DNA of 64,000 nucleotides from Pontibacter amylolyticus (GTDB lineage: Bacteria > Bacteroidota > Bacteroidia > Cytophagales > Hymenobacteraceae): contig NZ_BMFP01000005.1 in the NCBI RefSeq assembly GCF_014638845.1, positions 282,326 through 346,325 on the forward strand, in the 5' to 3' direction. The translations under genes were made by a program, and so were the position numbers. This document shows, piece by piece, positions 52,901-61,238 of this stretch. The notes under the pieces were generated by a model. The model was not told the DNA's origin. It saw nothing but the letters and a program-made list of their open reading frames with translations, and ran no database searches. Position 1 is the first letter of the stretch. Each line of letters begins with the position of its first letter.

Positions 52901-53030
52901 CCGCGTGAACCCGACCCGCGAGAACAACAAGCTGAGCAAACTCAATACCCGCACCGGTGTGCTGCAAGTGGTGTACGACGCCATGGGCAAGAGCAAGGAG
53001 AAACAGCCGGCAAAGGCATCTGTGAATTAA
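49983..53030 (+). CDS. NagZ-type GH3 beta-N-acetylhexosaminidase fused to a serine beta-lactamase-like domain
   Basis: A 1015-residue exported protein. The GH3 half has the NagZ signature KHFPGHGDTNVDSH (234-247) and the nucleophile Asp321 in FTDALNMQG. A GH3 C-domain follows (about 410-600), then a class C beta-lactamase-like domain from about 610, with SVTK as the SxxK motif, YSDLS as YxN-like and HSGFTG near the end. NagZ removes GlcNAc from muropeptides; the second half may act on D-Ala or another amide/ester. I use a TTG start, because it gives a basic n-region (MKPSYYLSM) for the signal peptide. The first ATG is at 50007. Confidence 0.92.
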   Translation: MKPSYYLSMALVLLLIFGTNNLQGQSNKAKTGKATAKKATAPSYTPGRDADFLQYTNSRWVDSVMKTLTPEERIAQLISIPVYSNKNQAHIDSISNIVKTYKVGGMIFFQGGPVRQAKMTNRYQQESKVPLMISIDGEWGLAMRLDSTIRFPYQMALGGIDNERLIYEMGAEIARQCQRLGVHVNFAPTVDINNNANNPVIGFRSFGEDKYNVASKSLAYMKGMQDNRVLASAKHFPGHGDTNVDSHYGLPLINFSRIRLDSTELHPFRALMDKGLGSVMVAHMNIPVLDNTPNLASTLSKPIVTDLLKNELNYKGLVFTDALNMQGVAKFYPPGVVDVKALVAGNDVMLNTMDVKTTIQEVKKAIANKEITQAEIDARVRKVLAAKQWVGLDKWEPIETKNLIADLNNPHAQYLNRQLTEASLTLLRNKNHILPIQTLDTLKVAALAIGTTKETSFQRDLARYTQVDTFFLKPTNSIEELQAMKEKLKDYNLIIAGVHALQLKAGSSNFGITAEMNLFLKELIRNKKTIVSVFGNVYSLAEMESLNKADAVIAAYQENAVTQDLVSQMIFGGIGATGKLPVTVSNSFKIGDGLLTHGGVRLAYSMPEAVGIKSQDLAGIDSLVHQAIREEAAPGAQVLVAKDGKVIYHRAFGFHTYDKEQPVRVDDLYDLASVTKISTSMAALMRLKGEGRFDENQTLGTYLPMAAGTNKADLNYRDILTHQARLKSWIPFWKETVKKNGNFKWRTFKADSSARFPIKVADNLYIHRKYADKIYKEILESPLNEKPGYVYSDLSFILAPKVVENITGVGFETYLQNSIYKPLGATTLTFNPYKDYPLSRIVPTEFEPHFRKQLLHGTVHDEGAAMLGGLSGHAGLFGNSNDVAKLMQLYLNDGQYANKRYIAENVVKDYSKCQFCEQGNYRALGFDRPAKPGAPNSNAAPSAPVESFGHSGFTGTYTWVDPVNNLVYVFLSNRVNPTRENNKLSKLNTRTGVLQVVYDAMGKSKEKQPAKASVN

Positions 53031-53043
53031 TCATATAAGGTAT

Positions 53044-53078
53044 AGCCGTCCCGAGCCAAATGGGGCGGCTCCCTTTTT
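53044..53078 (+). terminator. Terminator of the GH3 fusion gene
   Basis: AGCCGTCCC / GGGGCGGCT (one G-T pair) with a 9-nt loop, followed by CCCTTTTT. Confidence 0.7.
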
Positions 53079-53135
53079 GTACATTGTAGCATCATCGCTA
53101 TACCTTAATCATCGCTATACCTTAAATGCACTCCG

Positions 53136-54308
53136 ATGACTAAACTATCTACAGCACCTTCTTTGACCGACGACGGCTTGCTGCGTCCGAAAACCTACGA
53201 GCGCTACCTTTCCCTGGATGTGCTCCGCGGCCTCACCATCGCGCTGATGATCGTGGTGAACAACCCCGGCAGCTGGGGCAGCATTTATGCGCCTTTCAAG
53301 CACGCTGCCTGGCACGGCTTCACCGTGACTGACCTGGTGTTCCCGTCCTTCCTGTTTGTGGTGGGCAACGCCATGAGCTTTAGCATGCGCAAGTTCGAAA
53401 GGCAACCCGACAGCGTGTTCCTGCGCAAAGTGTTCAAGCGCACGGTCCTTATTTTCCTGATCGGCCTGTTCCTCAATCTCTTTCCGTTTATCACACGGAC
53501 AGAAGGGGTTATCGTCATGAAAGATTTCACAGCGGTTCGTATCATGGGCGTGCTGCAGCGTATAGCTCTGTGCTATTTCATCGCTTCGCTGGCCGTGCAT
53601 TACCTCAAATTCAAGGGGGCCGCTATTTTCAGTGTGGTCGTGCTGTTTGGTTACTGGGCTGTAATGTACTTCTTCGGCGACTCCGCTGATCCGTATAGCC
53701 TTGCCGGCAATGCCGCCCGCAAGTTCGACGATCTGATCATACCTGAAACCAACCTCTACAAAGGCTTTGGCATACCGTTCGATCCGGAAGGATTGCTGAG
53801 CACGCTTCCCGCCACCGTGAACGTGATAGCCGGTTACTTTGCCGGTCTATTCATCCAGAAAAGCGGCAACAGCCTAAACACTGTCTTCAAGCTGATGCTG
53901 GCAGGCGCCGCACTGGTGGCCATGGCATTGGTTTGGGATATCTATTTCCCGATCAACAAGCCAATCTGGACAAGTTCTTATGTGCTGCACTCCGTTGGTC
54001 TGAGCGTGATGCTGATCGCCGGCCTGATGCTGGTGATTGAAGTGCTGGGCTTTGCGAAGTGGTCTTACTTCTTCGAGGCATTCGGCAAGAACCCGTTGTT
54101 CATCTTCGCCTTTGCGACGCTGGTGATCAAGCTCCTCAACTTTATCCGCATCGGTGATATGAGCCTCCAGAAGTGGCTCTATACAAAACTTTTCCTGAGC
54201 TGGACAGAGGGAGAAACCGCTTCCCTCCTCTTCGCCCTGGCCTATATGCTGGTGATGTGGGTGATCGGATTCTGGATGGATAAGAAAAAGATCTATGTGA
54301 AGGTTTAG
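53136..54308 (+). CDS. HGSNAT/NagX-like acyltransferase membrane protein
   Basis: A 390-residue polytopic membrane protein (about ten helices) of the heparan-alpha-glucosaminide N-acetyltransferase-like family (DUF5009/DUF1624). Family blocks are RYLSLDVLRGLTIALMIVVN, WHGFTVTDLVFPSFLFVVG and RIMGVLQRIALCYF. NagX members accompany GlcNAc-use genes in other bacteria, where they may acetylate or move amino sugars across the membrane. It follows the GH3 fusion by 105 bp and has a terminator of its own at 54329. Confidence 0.85.
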   Translation: MTKLSTAPSLTDDGLLRPKTYERYLSLDVLRGLTIALMIVVNNPGSWGSIYAPFKHAAWHGFTVTDLVFPSFLFVVGNAMSFSMRKFERQPDSVFLRKVFKRTVLIFLIGLFLNLFPFITRTEGVIVMKDFTAVRIMGVLQRIALCYFIASLAVHYLKFKGAAIFSVVVLFGYWAVMYFFGDSADPYSLAGNAARKFDDLIIPETNLYKGFGIPFDPEGLLSTLPATVNVIAGYFAGLFIQKSGNSLNTVFKLMLAGAALVAMALVWDIYFPINKPIWTSSYVLHSVGLSVMLIAGLMLVIEVLGFAKWSYFFEAFGKNPLFIFAFATLVIKLLNFIRIGDMSLQKWLYTKLFLSWTEGETASLLFALAYMLVMWVIGFWMDKKKIYVKV

Positions 54309-54328
54309 GTATACCTTATACCTGAGTC

Positions 54329-54364
54329 AAAAAGCCTGTTCCTTAACCGGGGCAGGCTTTTTTT
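54329..54364 (+). terminator. Terminator of the NagX-like gene
   Basis: AAAAAGCCTG / CAGGCTTTTTTT with a 14-nt loop; textbook intrinsic terminator. Confidence 0.85.
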
Positions 54365-54436
54365 GTTAACCCTGGCCTGGCTACTTTATTTCGAGGGTCC
54401 CATCCCCAAGAGGAAGAAAGGTACGCACAGAGTAGT

Positions 54437-54611
54437 CATCCCCCTGCCCCTTTCAAAGGGGGACTCTTTTGTTATTACCGATCAGCAGGTATAAGCTTTG
54501 TCGATTCGTTAACAACTTCTTTCCTCTAAATTACACCTGAAGGAGAGTATTACAACTGCGAAAGTCCCCCTTGGGTATAGGGGCCCTCGACGAAGAAGGG
54601 GCAGGGGGATG
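54437..54611. repeat. 175-bp inverted-repeat (MITE-like) element
   Basis: Starts CATCCCCCTGCCCCTT and ends AAGGGGCAGGGGGATG, a perfect 16-bp terminal inverted repeat. Inside the ends are AAGGGGGACT and AGTCCCCCTT, again inverted. Related ends recur at 60628-60676 and 60742-60767. It encodes no protein. Confidence 0.65.
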
Positions 54612-54725
54612 GCAAGCGTTCCCAAAACGCCATCGCCTATTTTTTAGAACCGGAGTTTAGTAAAACTGTAAACTCTCCTACAAAATTCAGTGCCTACATC
54701 ATCCTACATATTTCAGAAAAAAATC

Positions 54726-54733
54726 TATATTTG
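54726..54733 (+). promoter_or_regulatory. -7 promoter box of the DeoR-family gene
   Basis: TATATTTG, 26 bp upstream of the ATG. A weak TTTC lies about 15 bp further upstream. Confidence 0.5.
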
Positions 54734-54759
54734 GTTTTCGAAGATTAAACACGACCAGA

Positions 54760-55503
54760 ATGCTTAAGGAGGAACGGCAGGCTTTTATCATCAAGCAGAT
54801 CAATCTGCACAACAAGGTGCTTTCATCGGATTTGAGTTTGAAGCTCAACGTGTCGGAAGATACCGTTAGAAGAGACCTGAACGAGCTGGCTGAAAGCGGT
54901 CAGATTCTGAAGGTACACGGTGGCGCCTTGTCAAAGTCTTTCCATTACCCGTTCAGCCAGTCGGAGGTATATGCCAAGGAGTCGAAAAAAGAGATCGCCC
55001 GCAAGGTGATTGACCTTTTGAAAGATGGCATGAGTGTGCTGGTAGGCGGCGGCACTACCATGATTGAAGTGGCCCGCATGATACCCGACACCCTGCGTTG
55101 CACCTTCTTTACGGTTAGTCCGCTGGTTGCGCTGGAACTGGCCGAGCGTCCTAACATCAACGTGATTTTGCTGGGCGGCCAGCTCTCCAAGAACTCCCAC
55201 ATCATGATCGGCGCGCAGGTGGTTAACCAGCTCTCCGAGATCAAAGTGGATCTCTGCATCCTCGGCACCAACTCCCTCTCCGTAGAAGACGGCCTTACCG
55301 ACTCCGACTGGGAAGTAGTGCAGGTAAAGAAAGCCATGATCCGCTCCGCCAAGAAAACTGCCATCATGAGCATCGCCGAAAAACTCGGGTCCGATCAAAA
55401 CATGAAAATATGCGACCTTAACTCGATCCACTACCTGGTGACGGATCTGAGACCTTCTGATACGTGCTTAAAAGAGTATGCAGCGGTGGTTGAGGCGGTT
55501 TAA
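54760..55503 (+). CDS. DeoR/GlpR-family sugar-phosphate-responsive regulator
   Basis: A 247-residue protein with the DeoR N-terminal winged HTH (KVLSSDLSLKLNVSEDTVRRDL, in part LNVSEDTVRRDLNELAESG) followed by HGGALS. The C-terminal sensor has VGGGTTMIEVARMI and LLGGQL, then GTNSLSVEDGLTDSDWEV, the usual sugar-phosphate site. Such regulators usually repress nearby sugar or amino-sugar genes until a phosphorylated sugar binds. Its position between the NagX-like gene and the MurQ/symporter group makes an amino-sugar phosphate a reasonable ligand. The target genes are not proven. Confidence 0.9.
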   Translation: MLKEERQAFIIKQINLHNKVLSSDLSLKLNVSEDTVRRDLNELAESGQILKVHGGALSKSFHYPFSQSEVYAKESKKEIARKVIDLLKDGMSVLVGGGTTMIEVARMIPDTLRCTFFTVSPLVALELAERPNINVILLGGQLSKNSHIMIGAQVVNQLSEIKVDLCILGTNSLSVEDGLTDSDWEVVQVKKAMIRSAKKTAIMSIAEKLGSDQNMKICDLNSIHYLVTDLRPSDTCLKEYAAVVEAV

Positions 55504-55538
55504 GTGTTTTCCTGAACAATAACCTTAATCTTAAAATC

Positions 55539-55949
55539 ATGAAGACTATCCGATTGGCCATCTTAATGAGTAGCGTTCTTTTCTTCAACTCATGTAAGGA
55601 TAACTCTATAAGCCCGGTTGATTTGACCGGTGACTGGCAGTCGAAGAGTATTTATGTGAAAGGAAAGTTACAGGAAGACATTAGCACCTCGACTTGGCTG
55701 CTTCTGAAAAAGGATAATGTTTTCCAAAGGAATTATGTTACAGGAAAATGGTCTTTGAATGAGCATAACCTCGAGCTTGCTCCAATTGCAGACATATCAA
55801 TTCATCCAATGAACTACAAAGTTGTAGATTATTCAGGTGATTCAATGACCTTGCAGATTACCTTAACAGAAAAAGAGTACGGTTGGGATTTTGAAGACGT
55901 AGAGCCCGATGAATTGATTACTGTCACAGAAATGTATAGCAAGAAATAA
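55539..55949 (+). CDS. Lipocalin-like small lipoprotein
   Basis: A 136-residue predicted lipoprotein (lipobox FNSC). The mature part begins LTGDWQSKSIYVKGK, then shows alternating beta strands (TWLLLKKDNVFQRNYVTGKW, DSMTLQITLTEKE), as in lipocalin-like DUF domains common in Bacteroidota. Ligand and function are unknown. The gene is more AT-rich than its neighbours. It follows the DeoR-type gene by 35 bp and ends before a strong bidirectional terminator. Confidence 0.65.
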   Translation: MKTIRLAILMSSVLFFNSCKDNSISPVDLTGDWQSKSIYVKGKLQEDISTSTWLLLKKDNVFQRNYVTGKWSLNEHNLELAPIADISIHPMNYKVVDYSGDSMTLQITLTEKEYGWDFEDVEPDELITVTEMYSKK

Positions 55950-56004
55950 TAGCCACTAACAAGATACTTAAGCGGCTACTACTTACAGCTACAAAAGAGA
56001 AATG

Positions 56005-56049
56005 AAAACACCAGCGCCCGCTCCTAACTGAAGCGGGCGCTGGTGTTTT
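56005..56049. terminator. Strong bidirectional terminator
   Basis: Perfect 18-bp stem AAAACACCAGCGCCCGCT / AGCGGGCGCTGGTGTTTT, 9-nt loop, between converging genes. Confidence 0.85.
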
Positions 56050-56066
56050 CTGGACTTGCTTCTTAA

Positions 56067-58892
56067 CTATAAACACTCATCCAACAGATAAACAATCGAC
56101 TCGTAGTTGCGGCCAACCGCTTCCGTCATCGCCATTTCGCAGGTCTTGCCGGAAGAGTAATACCCGTCGTACTCGCGTTGTTTCACCTCGGCAGCCTCCG
56201 GTGCTGTGGCAGAGGCGGTGAGTTCTGGCACTAAGAAGCCACGGTCGCCGGCCATGCCGCAGCAACCCGCGTGCATAGGCACGGTTACTTCCTCGGCCAA
56301 CTGTCTGGCTATACTTACAAAACGCCCTTCCAGCCCCATCTTCTGCAAAGAGCAAACCGGGTGCAGCACCACATTGGCTTTCTTGCGCTGCACGTTGGCT
56401 TTCGGCAGGATGAAGTCGGCGATGTAGTCGATGCTGTCTATGATCTTGATATTATCGAACTTTTGCTTGTTCCCAGCAGTGAGCACCGGGCGGCAGCTCT
56501 GCAAGGTCTGAGTACAGGAAGTAATGTCGAGCACCAGCGGCAGGCGACCTTTGTCGGTCCACTGCCATACCTTCTCTATTGTTTCGTTGGCGGTATAGGC
56601 ATAGGCCTGGCTATACCCTTTCGAAGAAAAAATCTGTCCGCAGCAGGCACCTGTTACATTCTCCGGAATCATAAACTTCAGCCCTACCTTGTCCGAAACG
56701 CTTTTGAAGGTGTCGATAATGTTTTTCTTGCCCGACTCGGCAGCGCCCATGGTGCGGGAAATGCAGGTCGGGAAGTAGACCACGGTTGCCTCTGCCACAG
56801 GCGCCGTCGCGTTGGCCATCGACTTGGCTATACCTGGTGCCGGTGCCAGCTGCTTGGTCCAGAGCGGGAAAGAGGGGATCATGTCCTTCACCTCTTCCGT
56901 CAGTCTGGAGAGCGTATTGGCGCCTAAAAGTTTGTTGACACCCGCCCCTGCCTGCAGACCAAACTTCACGGTGGCAGCAACAGGTTTGAAATTCTTCGCC
57001 ACCATCAGCGCCACCTGGTTAGCCATCTGGCTGTGGTTCTCGCGCCGCAGGCGCTTCACCAGGTCGCCGGTGTTGATGTCTACCGGACAGGCGGTGGCAC
57101 ACATGCCGTCTACCGCGCAGGTATCCAGGCCATCGTACTGATATTGGCTGAGCAGCTCTTTGTGCTCTTTTCTCTTTCCTTTGCGTTGCAGATTAAGGAG
57201 TTCCCGCCGCACCACAATGCGTTGGCGTGGCGTGAGTGTAAGGTTTCGGCTCGGGCATTTGTGTTCGCAGAAGCCACACTCCATGCAGCGATCCACTTCC
57301 TCTTCCACCTTCGGCAGTTCCTTCAGGTTTTGGATGTGGGCGTTTTGGTCGTGGTTGATGATCACACCGGGGTTGAGCAGGTTCTCCGGATCAACGACCT
57401 GCTTGAGGGTCTTCATGATGCGGTATACCTCCGGCCCCCACTCCGTCTCCACAAATGGCGCCATGTTACGGCCCGTACCATGCTCAGCCTTCAGGGCGCC
57501 TTCGTATTTTTTCACCACCAGCTTCACCACTTCTTTCAGGAATCGGTCGTAGCGGGCGACTTCGGCCGGTGTATCAAAGGCCTGTGTCACTACAAAGTGA
57601 ATGTTGCCGTCCTTGGCGTGGCCGAAGATAATGGCGTTGTGGTAGGCATGTTTGCGGAAGAGCTCCTGCAGGTCGAGGATGGCGTCGCCAAGCTGCGCCA
57701 CCGGCACGGCAATGTCTTCGAGCAACACTGTGCTGCCGCTGGCCCGCACCGCTCCCACAGCCGGGAACATGCCTTTGCGTACTTTCCACAGGAAAGCCTG
57801 TTCGATCGGATCGGTTGTAAAGACAGGTTGCTCCAGCAAAGCCAGCTCAGGTGCCAGCGCCATGAATTTCAGGATCTTCTCCTGTACCTCTTCGTGTGTG
57901 TTTGCCTGAAACTCGACCAGCAGAGCCGCTGCCGTATCGGACAAAGTTTTGATAACCGCCGGAACGCCCGCCATGTGCTCGATGGAGCGCAGCGAGGCCC
58001 GGTCCATTAGCTCGACTGCCTCAGCACCCGCTTCTGTCAGCGGCACAATGGCCTGGCATGCGGCGTAGATGTCGGGGAAATATAGTAAGGCAGTCGACTT
58101 AGCCGGATAATCGGGTACGGTTTGCAGCACAGCCTCAGCGATGAAGCCAAGCGTGCCTTCCGCACCGATCAGCAGATGCGCCATGATGTCGAGCGGATGC
58201 TCGTAGTCGATGAAGGCGTTGACGGAGTAGCCAACCGTGTTCTTGGTCTTGTACTTGTGCCGGATCAGGTAATGCAGTTCCGGATTGCTGCGAATCTGTT
58301 TCTTGATTTGATGCAGCGTCAGGTATAGCTCCGGGCACTCCTCGCTGAAGCGCAAATAATCGATCTGCTTCTCGGTGGTAAAACACTGGCCATTCGGCAG
58401 CACAAAGCTGATGTATCGGGTGGTATGGTAGGAGTTCTTGCTCACGCCGCAGCACATGCCACTGGCATTGTTGGAGAGGATCCCGCCCATCATAGCCGAG
58501 TTGATGCTGGCCGGGTCGGGCCCTATTTTACGCTTGTACGGGCGCAGGTGCGCGTTCACGATGGCTCCGATCACACCGGGCTGCACCCGTACCTGTGCTC
58601 CCTCCTGCTCTACCTGCACCTTGTTCCAGTACTGGCTTAAGTCTACGAGTATACCGTCTGTTATAGACTGTCCCGAAAGGCTGGTGCCGGCCGTGCGGAA
58701 AGTCAGCGGCACCTTGTGCTGGTGCGAAAAAACAAATAGCTGTTTGATCTCCTCCACTGACACCGGCTGCACCACAGCCTTTGGCCTTAGGTAATAGAAG
58801 CCAGCGTCGGAAGCGTAGGACACGACATCGATCATGCGTGCCCGTATGCGCGCTTTTGGCAATATGCTCTCCAAAAGCAATGCTGTGTCCAT
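56067..58892 (-). CDS. FAD-linked and Fe-S-containing 2-hydroxyacid dehydrogenase (D-lactate dehydrogenase-like)
   Basis: A 941-residue fusion resembling GlcD plus GlcF. The N-terminal FAD-binding (PCMH) domain has TFRTAGTSLSGQSITDGILV and GGILSNNASGMCCGV, followed by the FAD-oxidase C domain (HAKDGNIHFVV, KAEHGTGRNMAPF). Two 4Fe-4S motifs follow, CMECGFCEHKCP and CAVDGMCATACP. Two CCG domains end the protein (CCGQIFSSKGY, HAGCCGMAGDRG). Members oxidise D-lactate, glycolate or 2-hydroxyglutarate and feed electrons to the membrane. It lies 13 bp after the symporter gene, in the same group as MurQ, whose reaction releases D-lactate. Confidence 0.88.
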   Translation of the reverse strand: MDTALLLESILPKARIRARMIDVVSYASDAGFYYLRPKAVVQPVSVEEIKQLFVFSHQHKVPLTFRTAGTSLSGQSITDGILVDLSQYWNKVQVEQEGAQVRVQPGVIGAIVNAHLRPYKRKIGPDPASINSAMMGGILSNNASGMCCGVSKNSYHTTRYISFVLPNGQCFTTEKQIDYLRFSEECPELYLTLHQIKKQIRSNPELHYLIRHKYKTKNTVGYSVNAFIDYEHPLDIMAHLLIGAEGTLGFIAEAVLQTVPDYPAKSTALLYFPDIYAACQAIVPLTEAGAEAVELMDRASLRSIEHMAGVPAVIKTLSDTAAALLVEFQANTHEEVQEKILKFMALAPELALLEQPVFTTDPIEQAFLWKVRKGMFPAVGAVRASGSTVLLEDIAVPVAQLGDAILDLQELFRKHAYHNAIIFGHAKDGNIHFVVTQAFDTPAEVARYDRFLKEVVKLVVKKYEGALKAEHGTGRNMAPFVETEWGPEVYRIMKTLKQVVDPENLLNPGVIINHDQNAHIQNLKELPKVEEEVDRCMECGFCEHKCPSRNLTLTPRQRIVVRRELLNLQRKGKRKEHKELLSQYQYDGLDTCAVDGMCATACPVDINTGDLVKRLRRENHSQMANQVALMVAKNFKPVAATVKFGLQAGAGVNKLLGANTLSRLTEEVKDMIPSFPLWTKQLAPAPGIAKSMANATAPVAEATVVYFPTCISRTMGAAESGKKNIIDTFKSVSDKVGLKFMIPENVTGACCGQIFSSKGYSQAYAYTANETIEKVWQWTDKGRLPLVLDITSCTQTLQSCRPVLTAGNKQKFDNIKIIDSIDYIADFILPKANVQRKKANVVLHPVCSLQKMGLEGRFVSIARQLAEEVTVPMHAGCCGMAGDRGFLVPELTASATAPEAAEVKQREYDGYYSSGKTCEMAMTEAVGRNYESIVYLLDECL

Positions 58893-58905
58893 AGAAGGTA
58901 GTATC

Positions 58906-60432
58906 TTAATAAGTAGTCTGTTTTACTTTGGTGCCTCTTTCGGCATCTTTCAGGGCATCCATCAATACGCCACCGCCCTTTGAGCTTGTCGCCAGCAACA
59001 GGATGAACGTAATCGCGGCGTTCAGCACAATGAGCTCAAAACCCATAGCATAACCAGTCCACTCCATTGAGTTGGAGTCCAGAACATAGGTTAGGATTGG
59101 CGAAACGATACAGATGTAAGGCACCAGTTTGTCGGCCACGGCACGTTTGTTAGCCATACCGAAAGCAAACAAGCCCAGCAGCGGACCATAGGTATAGCCG
59201 GCCGCCTTGAAGATGGCGTTCACCACTGAGTCGTCGTTGATGATTCTGAACACGAGAATTACCAGCAACATCACCACCGAAAAACCAACGTGCACCAGGT
59301 GACGGGTACGGATCAGCTTCACATCGTCGTGGTTTTCTTTTTTAGTGAAGTTCAGGAAGTCCACGCAGAAAGAGGTCGTAAGCGCTGTCAGCGCAGAGTC
59401 GGTGGTGGCGAAAGTAGCTGCCGTCAGGCCCAGCATAAAGATGATGGCCGGTACCATGGCCATGTGGTTCAGGGCAATCTCGGGGAACAGGTGGTCCGGC
59501 GTTGCCAGCGCCGCTACGTCGATGCCATTGGCCTCGGCATACATGTACAACAGGGCGCCCACACTCAGGAAGAAGATGTTGATCGAAACGAACACACCCG
59601 TAAAGGATAGCATGTTCTTCTGGGCCTCGCCGATGTTCTTACAGCTCAGGTTCTTCTGCATCAGGTCCTGGTCCAGACCGGTCATGGCGATGGTCACGAA
59701 AATACCGCCGATGAAATGCTTCAGGAAGTGGCTCTTGGAGCCCATGAAATCTTCCCAGAAGAACATCTTGGAGTAGGAGCTGTTCTTCACGGCTTCAAAA
59801 GTCTGCACAACGTTCAGGTCGAGGCTGTTGGCGATGAAGATGATGGAAAAGATAACAGACCCGATGATGAACACGGTCTGCAGCGTATCGGTGATCACGA
59901 TCGTCTTCAGGCCGCCCTTGTGGGTATAGAGCCAGATGAGGACAAGGCATATTGCCACGGTGGCCACAAAGGGCACATTCCAGGCATCGAAGATGAAGCG
60001 CTGCAGCACGATGGCCACCAGGTACAGGCGGAAAGCCGAGCCGATGGTGCGCGACACCAGAAAGATCATGGCGCCTGTCTTATAGCTCCAGTAGCCGAAG
60101 CGTTTCTCCAGGTAGGTATAGATCGAGATCAGGTTCATGCGGTAGTAGAGCGGCAGGAGCACAAAAGCGATCAGGATGAAGCCCACGGTGTTGCCGAGCA
60201 CAAACTGGAAGTAGCCAAAACTACTGTTGACGACCGCTCCCGGCACGGAGATGAAGGTCACGCCCGATAAAGCGGTACCAATCATCCCGAAGGCCACGAA
60301 GTACCACTTCGAGTTACGGTTGGCGATGAAGAAACTGGAGTTGTCTGACGCTCCCCGCGAAGTGTAGTAGGATATACCTATCAGCACCGCAAAATAGCCG
60401 ATCAGGAAAGAGAGAAGGATAATTGGCGACAT
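58906..60432 (-). CDS. Sodium:solute symporter, candidate MurNAc transporter (MurT-like)
   Basis: A 508-residue SSS-family transporter with about thirteen hydrophobic segments. Family blocks are FGMIGTALSGVTFISVPGAV, GFILIAFVLLPLYYRMN and TAATFATTDSALTALTTSF. In Tannerella forsythia an SSS-type protein, MurT, imports MurNAc and is encoded with MurK and MurQ. Here murQ lies about 870 bp upstream on the same strand, with only repeats between. MurNAc or another wall sugar is therefore a reasonable substrate, but the family also moves sialic acid, glucose and carboxylates. It precedes the dehydrogenase by 13 bp. Confidence 0.85.
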   Translation of the reverse strand: MSPIILLSFLIGYFAVLIGISYYTSRGASDNSSFFIANRNSKWYFVAFGMIGTALSGVTFISVPGAVVNSSFGYFQFVLGNTVGFILIAFVLLPLYYRMNLISIYTYLEKRFGYWSYKTGAMIFLVSRTIGSAFRLYLVAIVLQRFIFDAWNVPFVATVAICLVLIWLYTHKGGLKTIVITDTLQTVFIIGSVIFSIIFIANSLDLNVVQTFEAVKNSSYSKMFFWEDFMGSKSHFLKHFIGGIFVTIAMTGLDQDLMQKNLSCKNIGEAQKNMLSFTGVFVSINIFFLSVGALLYMYAEANGIDVAALATPDHLFPEIALNHMAMVPAIIFMLGLTAATFATTDSALTALTTSFCVDFLNFTKKENHDDVKLIRTRHLVHVGFSVVMLLVILVFRIINDDSVVNAIFKAAGYTYGPLLGLFAFGMANKRAVADKLVPYICIVSPILTYVLDSNSMEWTGYAMGFELIVLNAAITFILLLATSSKGGGVLMDALKDAERGTKVKQTTY

Positions 60433-60627
60433 AATACGTTAATTATTCATTCGCGAAAGGAGGAAATCTGCACTCCTGCCTATTCCTTGCGCTTCCGCAC
60501 ATGTGTGTAAGTTACTAAGTTTTGCCGAAATGGCGGCAATGTTGTTTGGTTTCAGCTTCGTTTTAACCCTGCTATAGAATGTCTGGATCAGGATTCGAGG
60601 ATTCCCAGGATGCTCGTGCACGATTGT

Positions 60628-60868
60628 CATTCCCCTGCCCCTTTCTTTGTCGAGGGGCACTACTTCCAAGGGGGACTGTTTGGCTACTGCCTTTCAACAG
60701 GTATAGGCATTGTCGCTTCAGTATTCTGTGCATGATTAACACACCCCTGCCCCTCTCAAGAGGGAATTTTTCAGCCGCTGCCATTTCACAGGTAAAAGAG
60801 TTGTAGTTTTCTTTTGCAAATACCGGGTCTAACCACCCCTAACCCCTCCTTGTCTAAGGCGGGGAATC
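60628..60868. repeat. Three tandem-arranged CCCCTGCCCC / CCCCTAACCCC repeat units
   Basis: CATTCCCCTGCCCCTTTC with AAGGGGGACT (60628-60676), CACCCCTGCCCCTCTC (60742-60767) and ACCACCCCTAACCCCTCCTT (60832-60868). The first matches the ends of the 54437-54611 element. The last matches 49628-49664. AACAGGTATAGGCATTGTCG downstream of the first unit also resembles 54485-54512. Confidence 0.6.
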
Positions 60869-60942
60869 TGGAATTGCCATTTTATAGGTATATGTTTTGT
60901 AGCACAGACCACTGGCAGGTATAGCAAGACAAACTTGCCCCG

Positions 60943-61189
60943 GAAGCCATGAAACAAATAGCATCAGCCCGGTGCACACTTGACGATTTTGTGTCTGAGC
61001 GGTCAGCGAGTTTAAAATCGTCTTGATTTTTTTGCCTACTTTTTTTATCAAGAAAAAAAGTAGGGCCCGCCCGGCCAGGGCAAACTACAAAGCAGAACAG
61101 GTTGCTATACCTGCAACTGCCGCACCACTTGCCCGCCGCACAGGCGAAGCTATAAAACAATAAAGTTTGCTATACCTGCAACAACCGCC
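60943..61189 (+). repeat. Composite dispersed repeat (copy 3 of 3)
   Basis: Shares ordered blocks with the reverse complement of 49287-49535: ATGAAACAAATAGCATCAGC, GACGATTTTGTGT, GAGCGGTCAGCGAGTTTAAA, TCTTGATTTTTTTG, GCCCGCCGCACAGGCGAAGC, then a GAAACAA-like stretch and CAACAACCGCC. It also holds an 11-bp hairpin CTACTTTTTTT / AAAAAAAGTAG (61036-61063) that copy 2 lacks. Confidence 0.75.
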
Positions 61190-61238
61190 TCTACACTAAC
61201 AAAAACTTCTCCTCACGTGGCCAGAGCCCGCTGTATAT

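Larger units (their letters stand above)
54309..54759. other. 451-bp intergenic region with a MITE-like element
   Basis: Contains the NagX-like terminator, a 175-bp inverted-repeat element (54437-54611), and the promoter of the DeoR-family gene. No open frame of note. Confidence 0.6.

Noticed and set aside
60854..61160. Short open frames in the symporter-murQ spacer
   Set aside because: They coincide with copy 3 of the composite repeat and with a poly-T/A hairpin; no credible protein.
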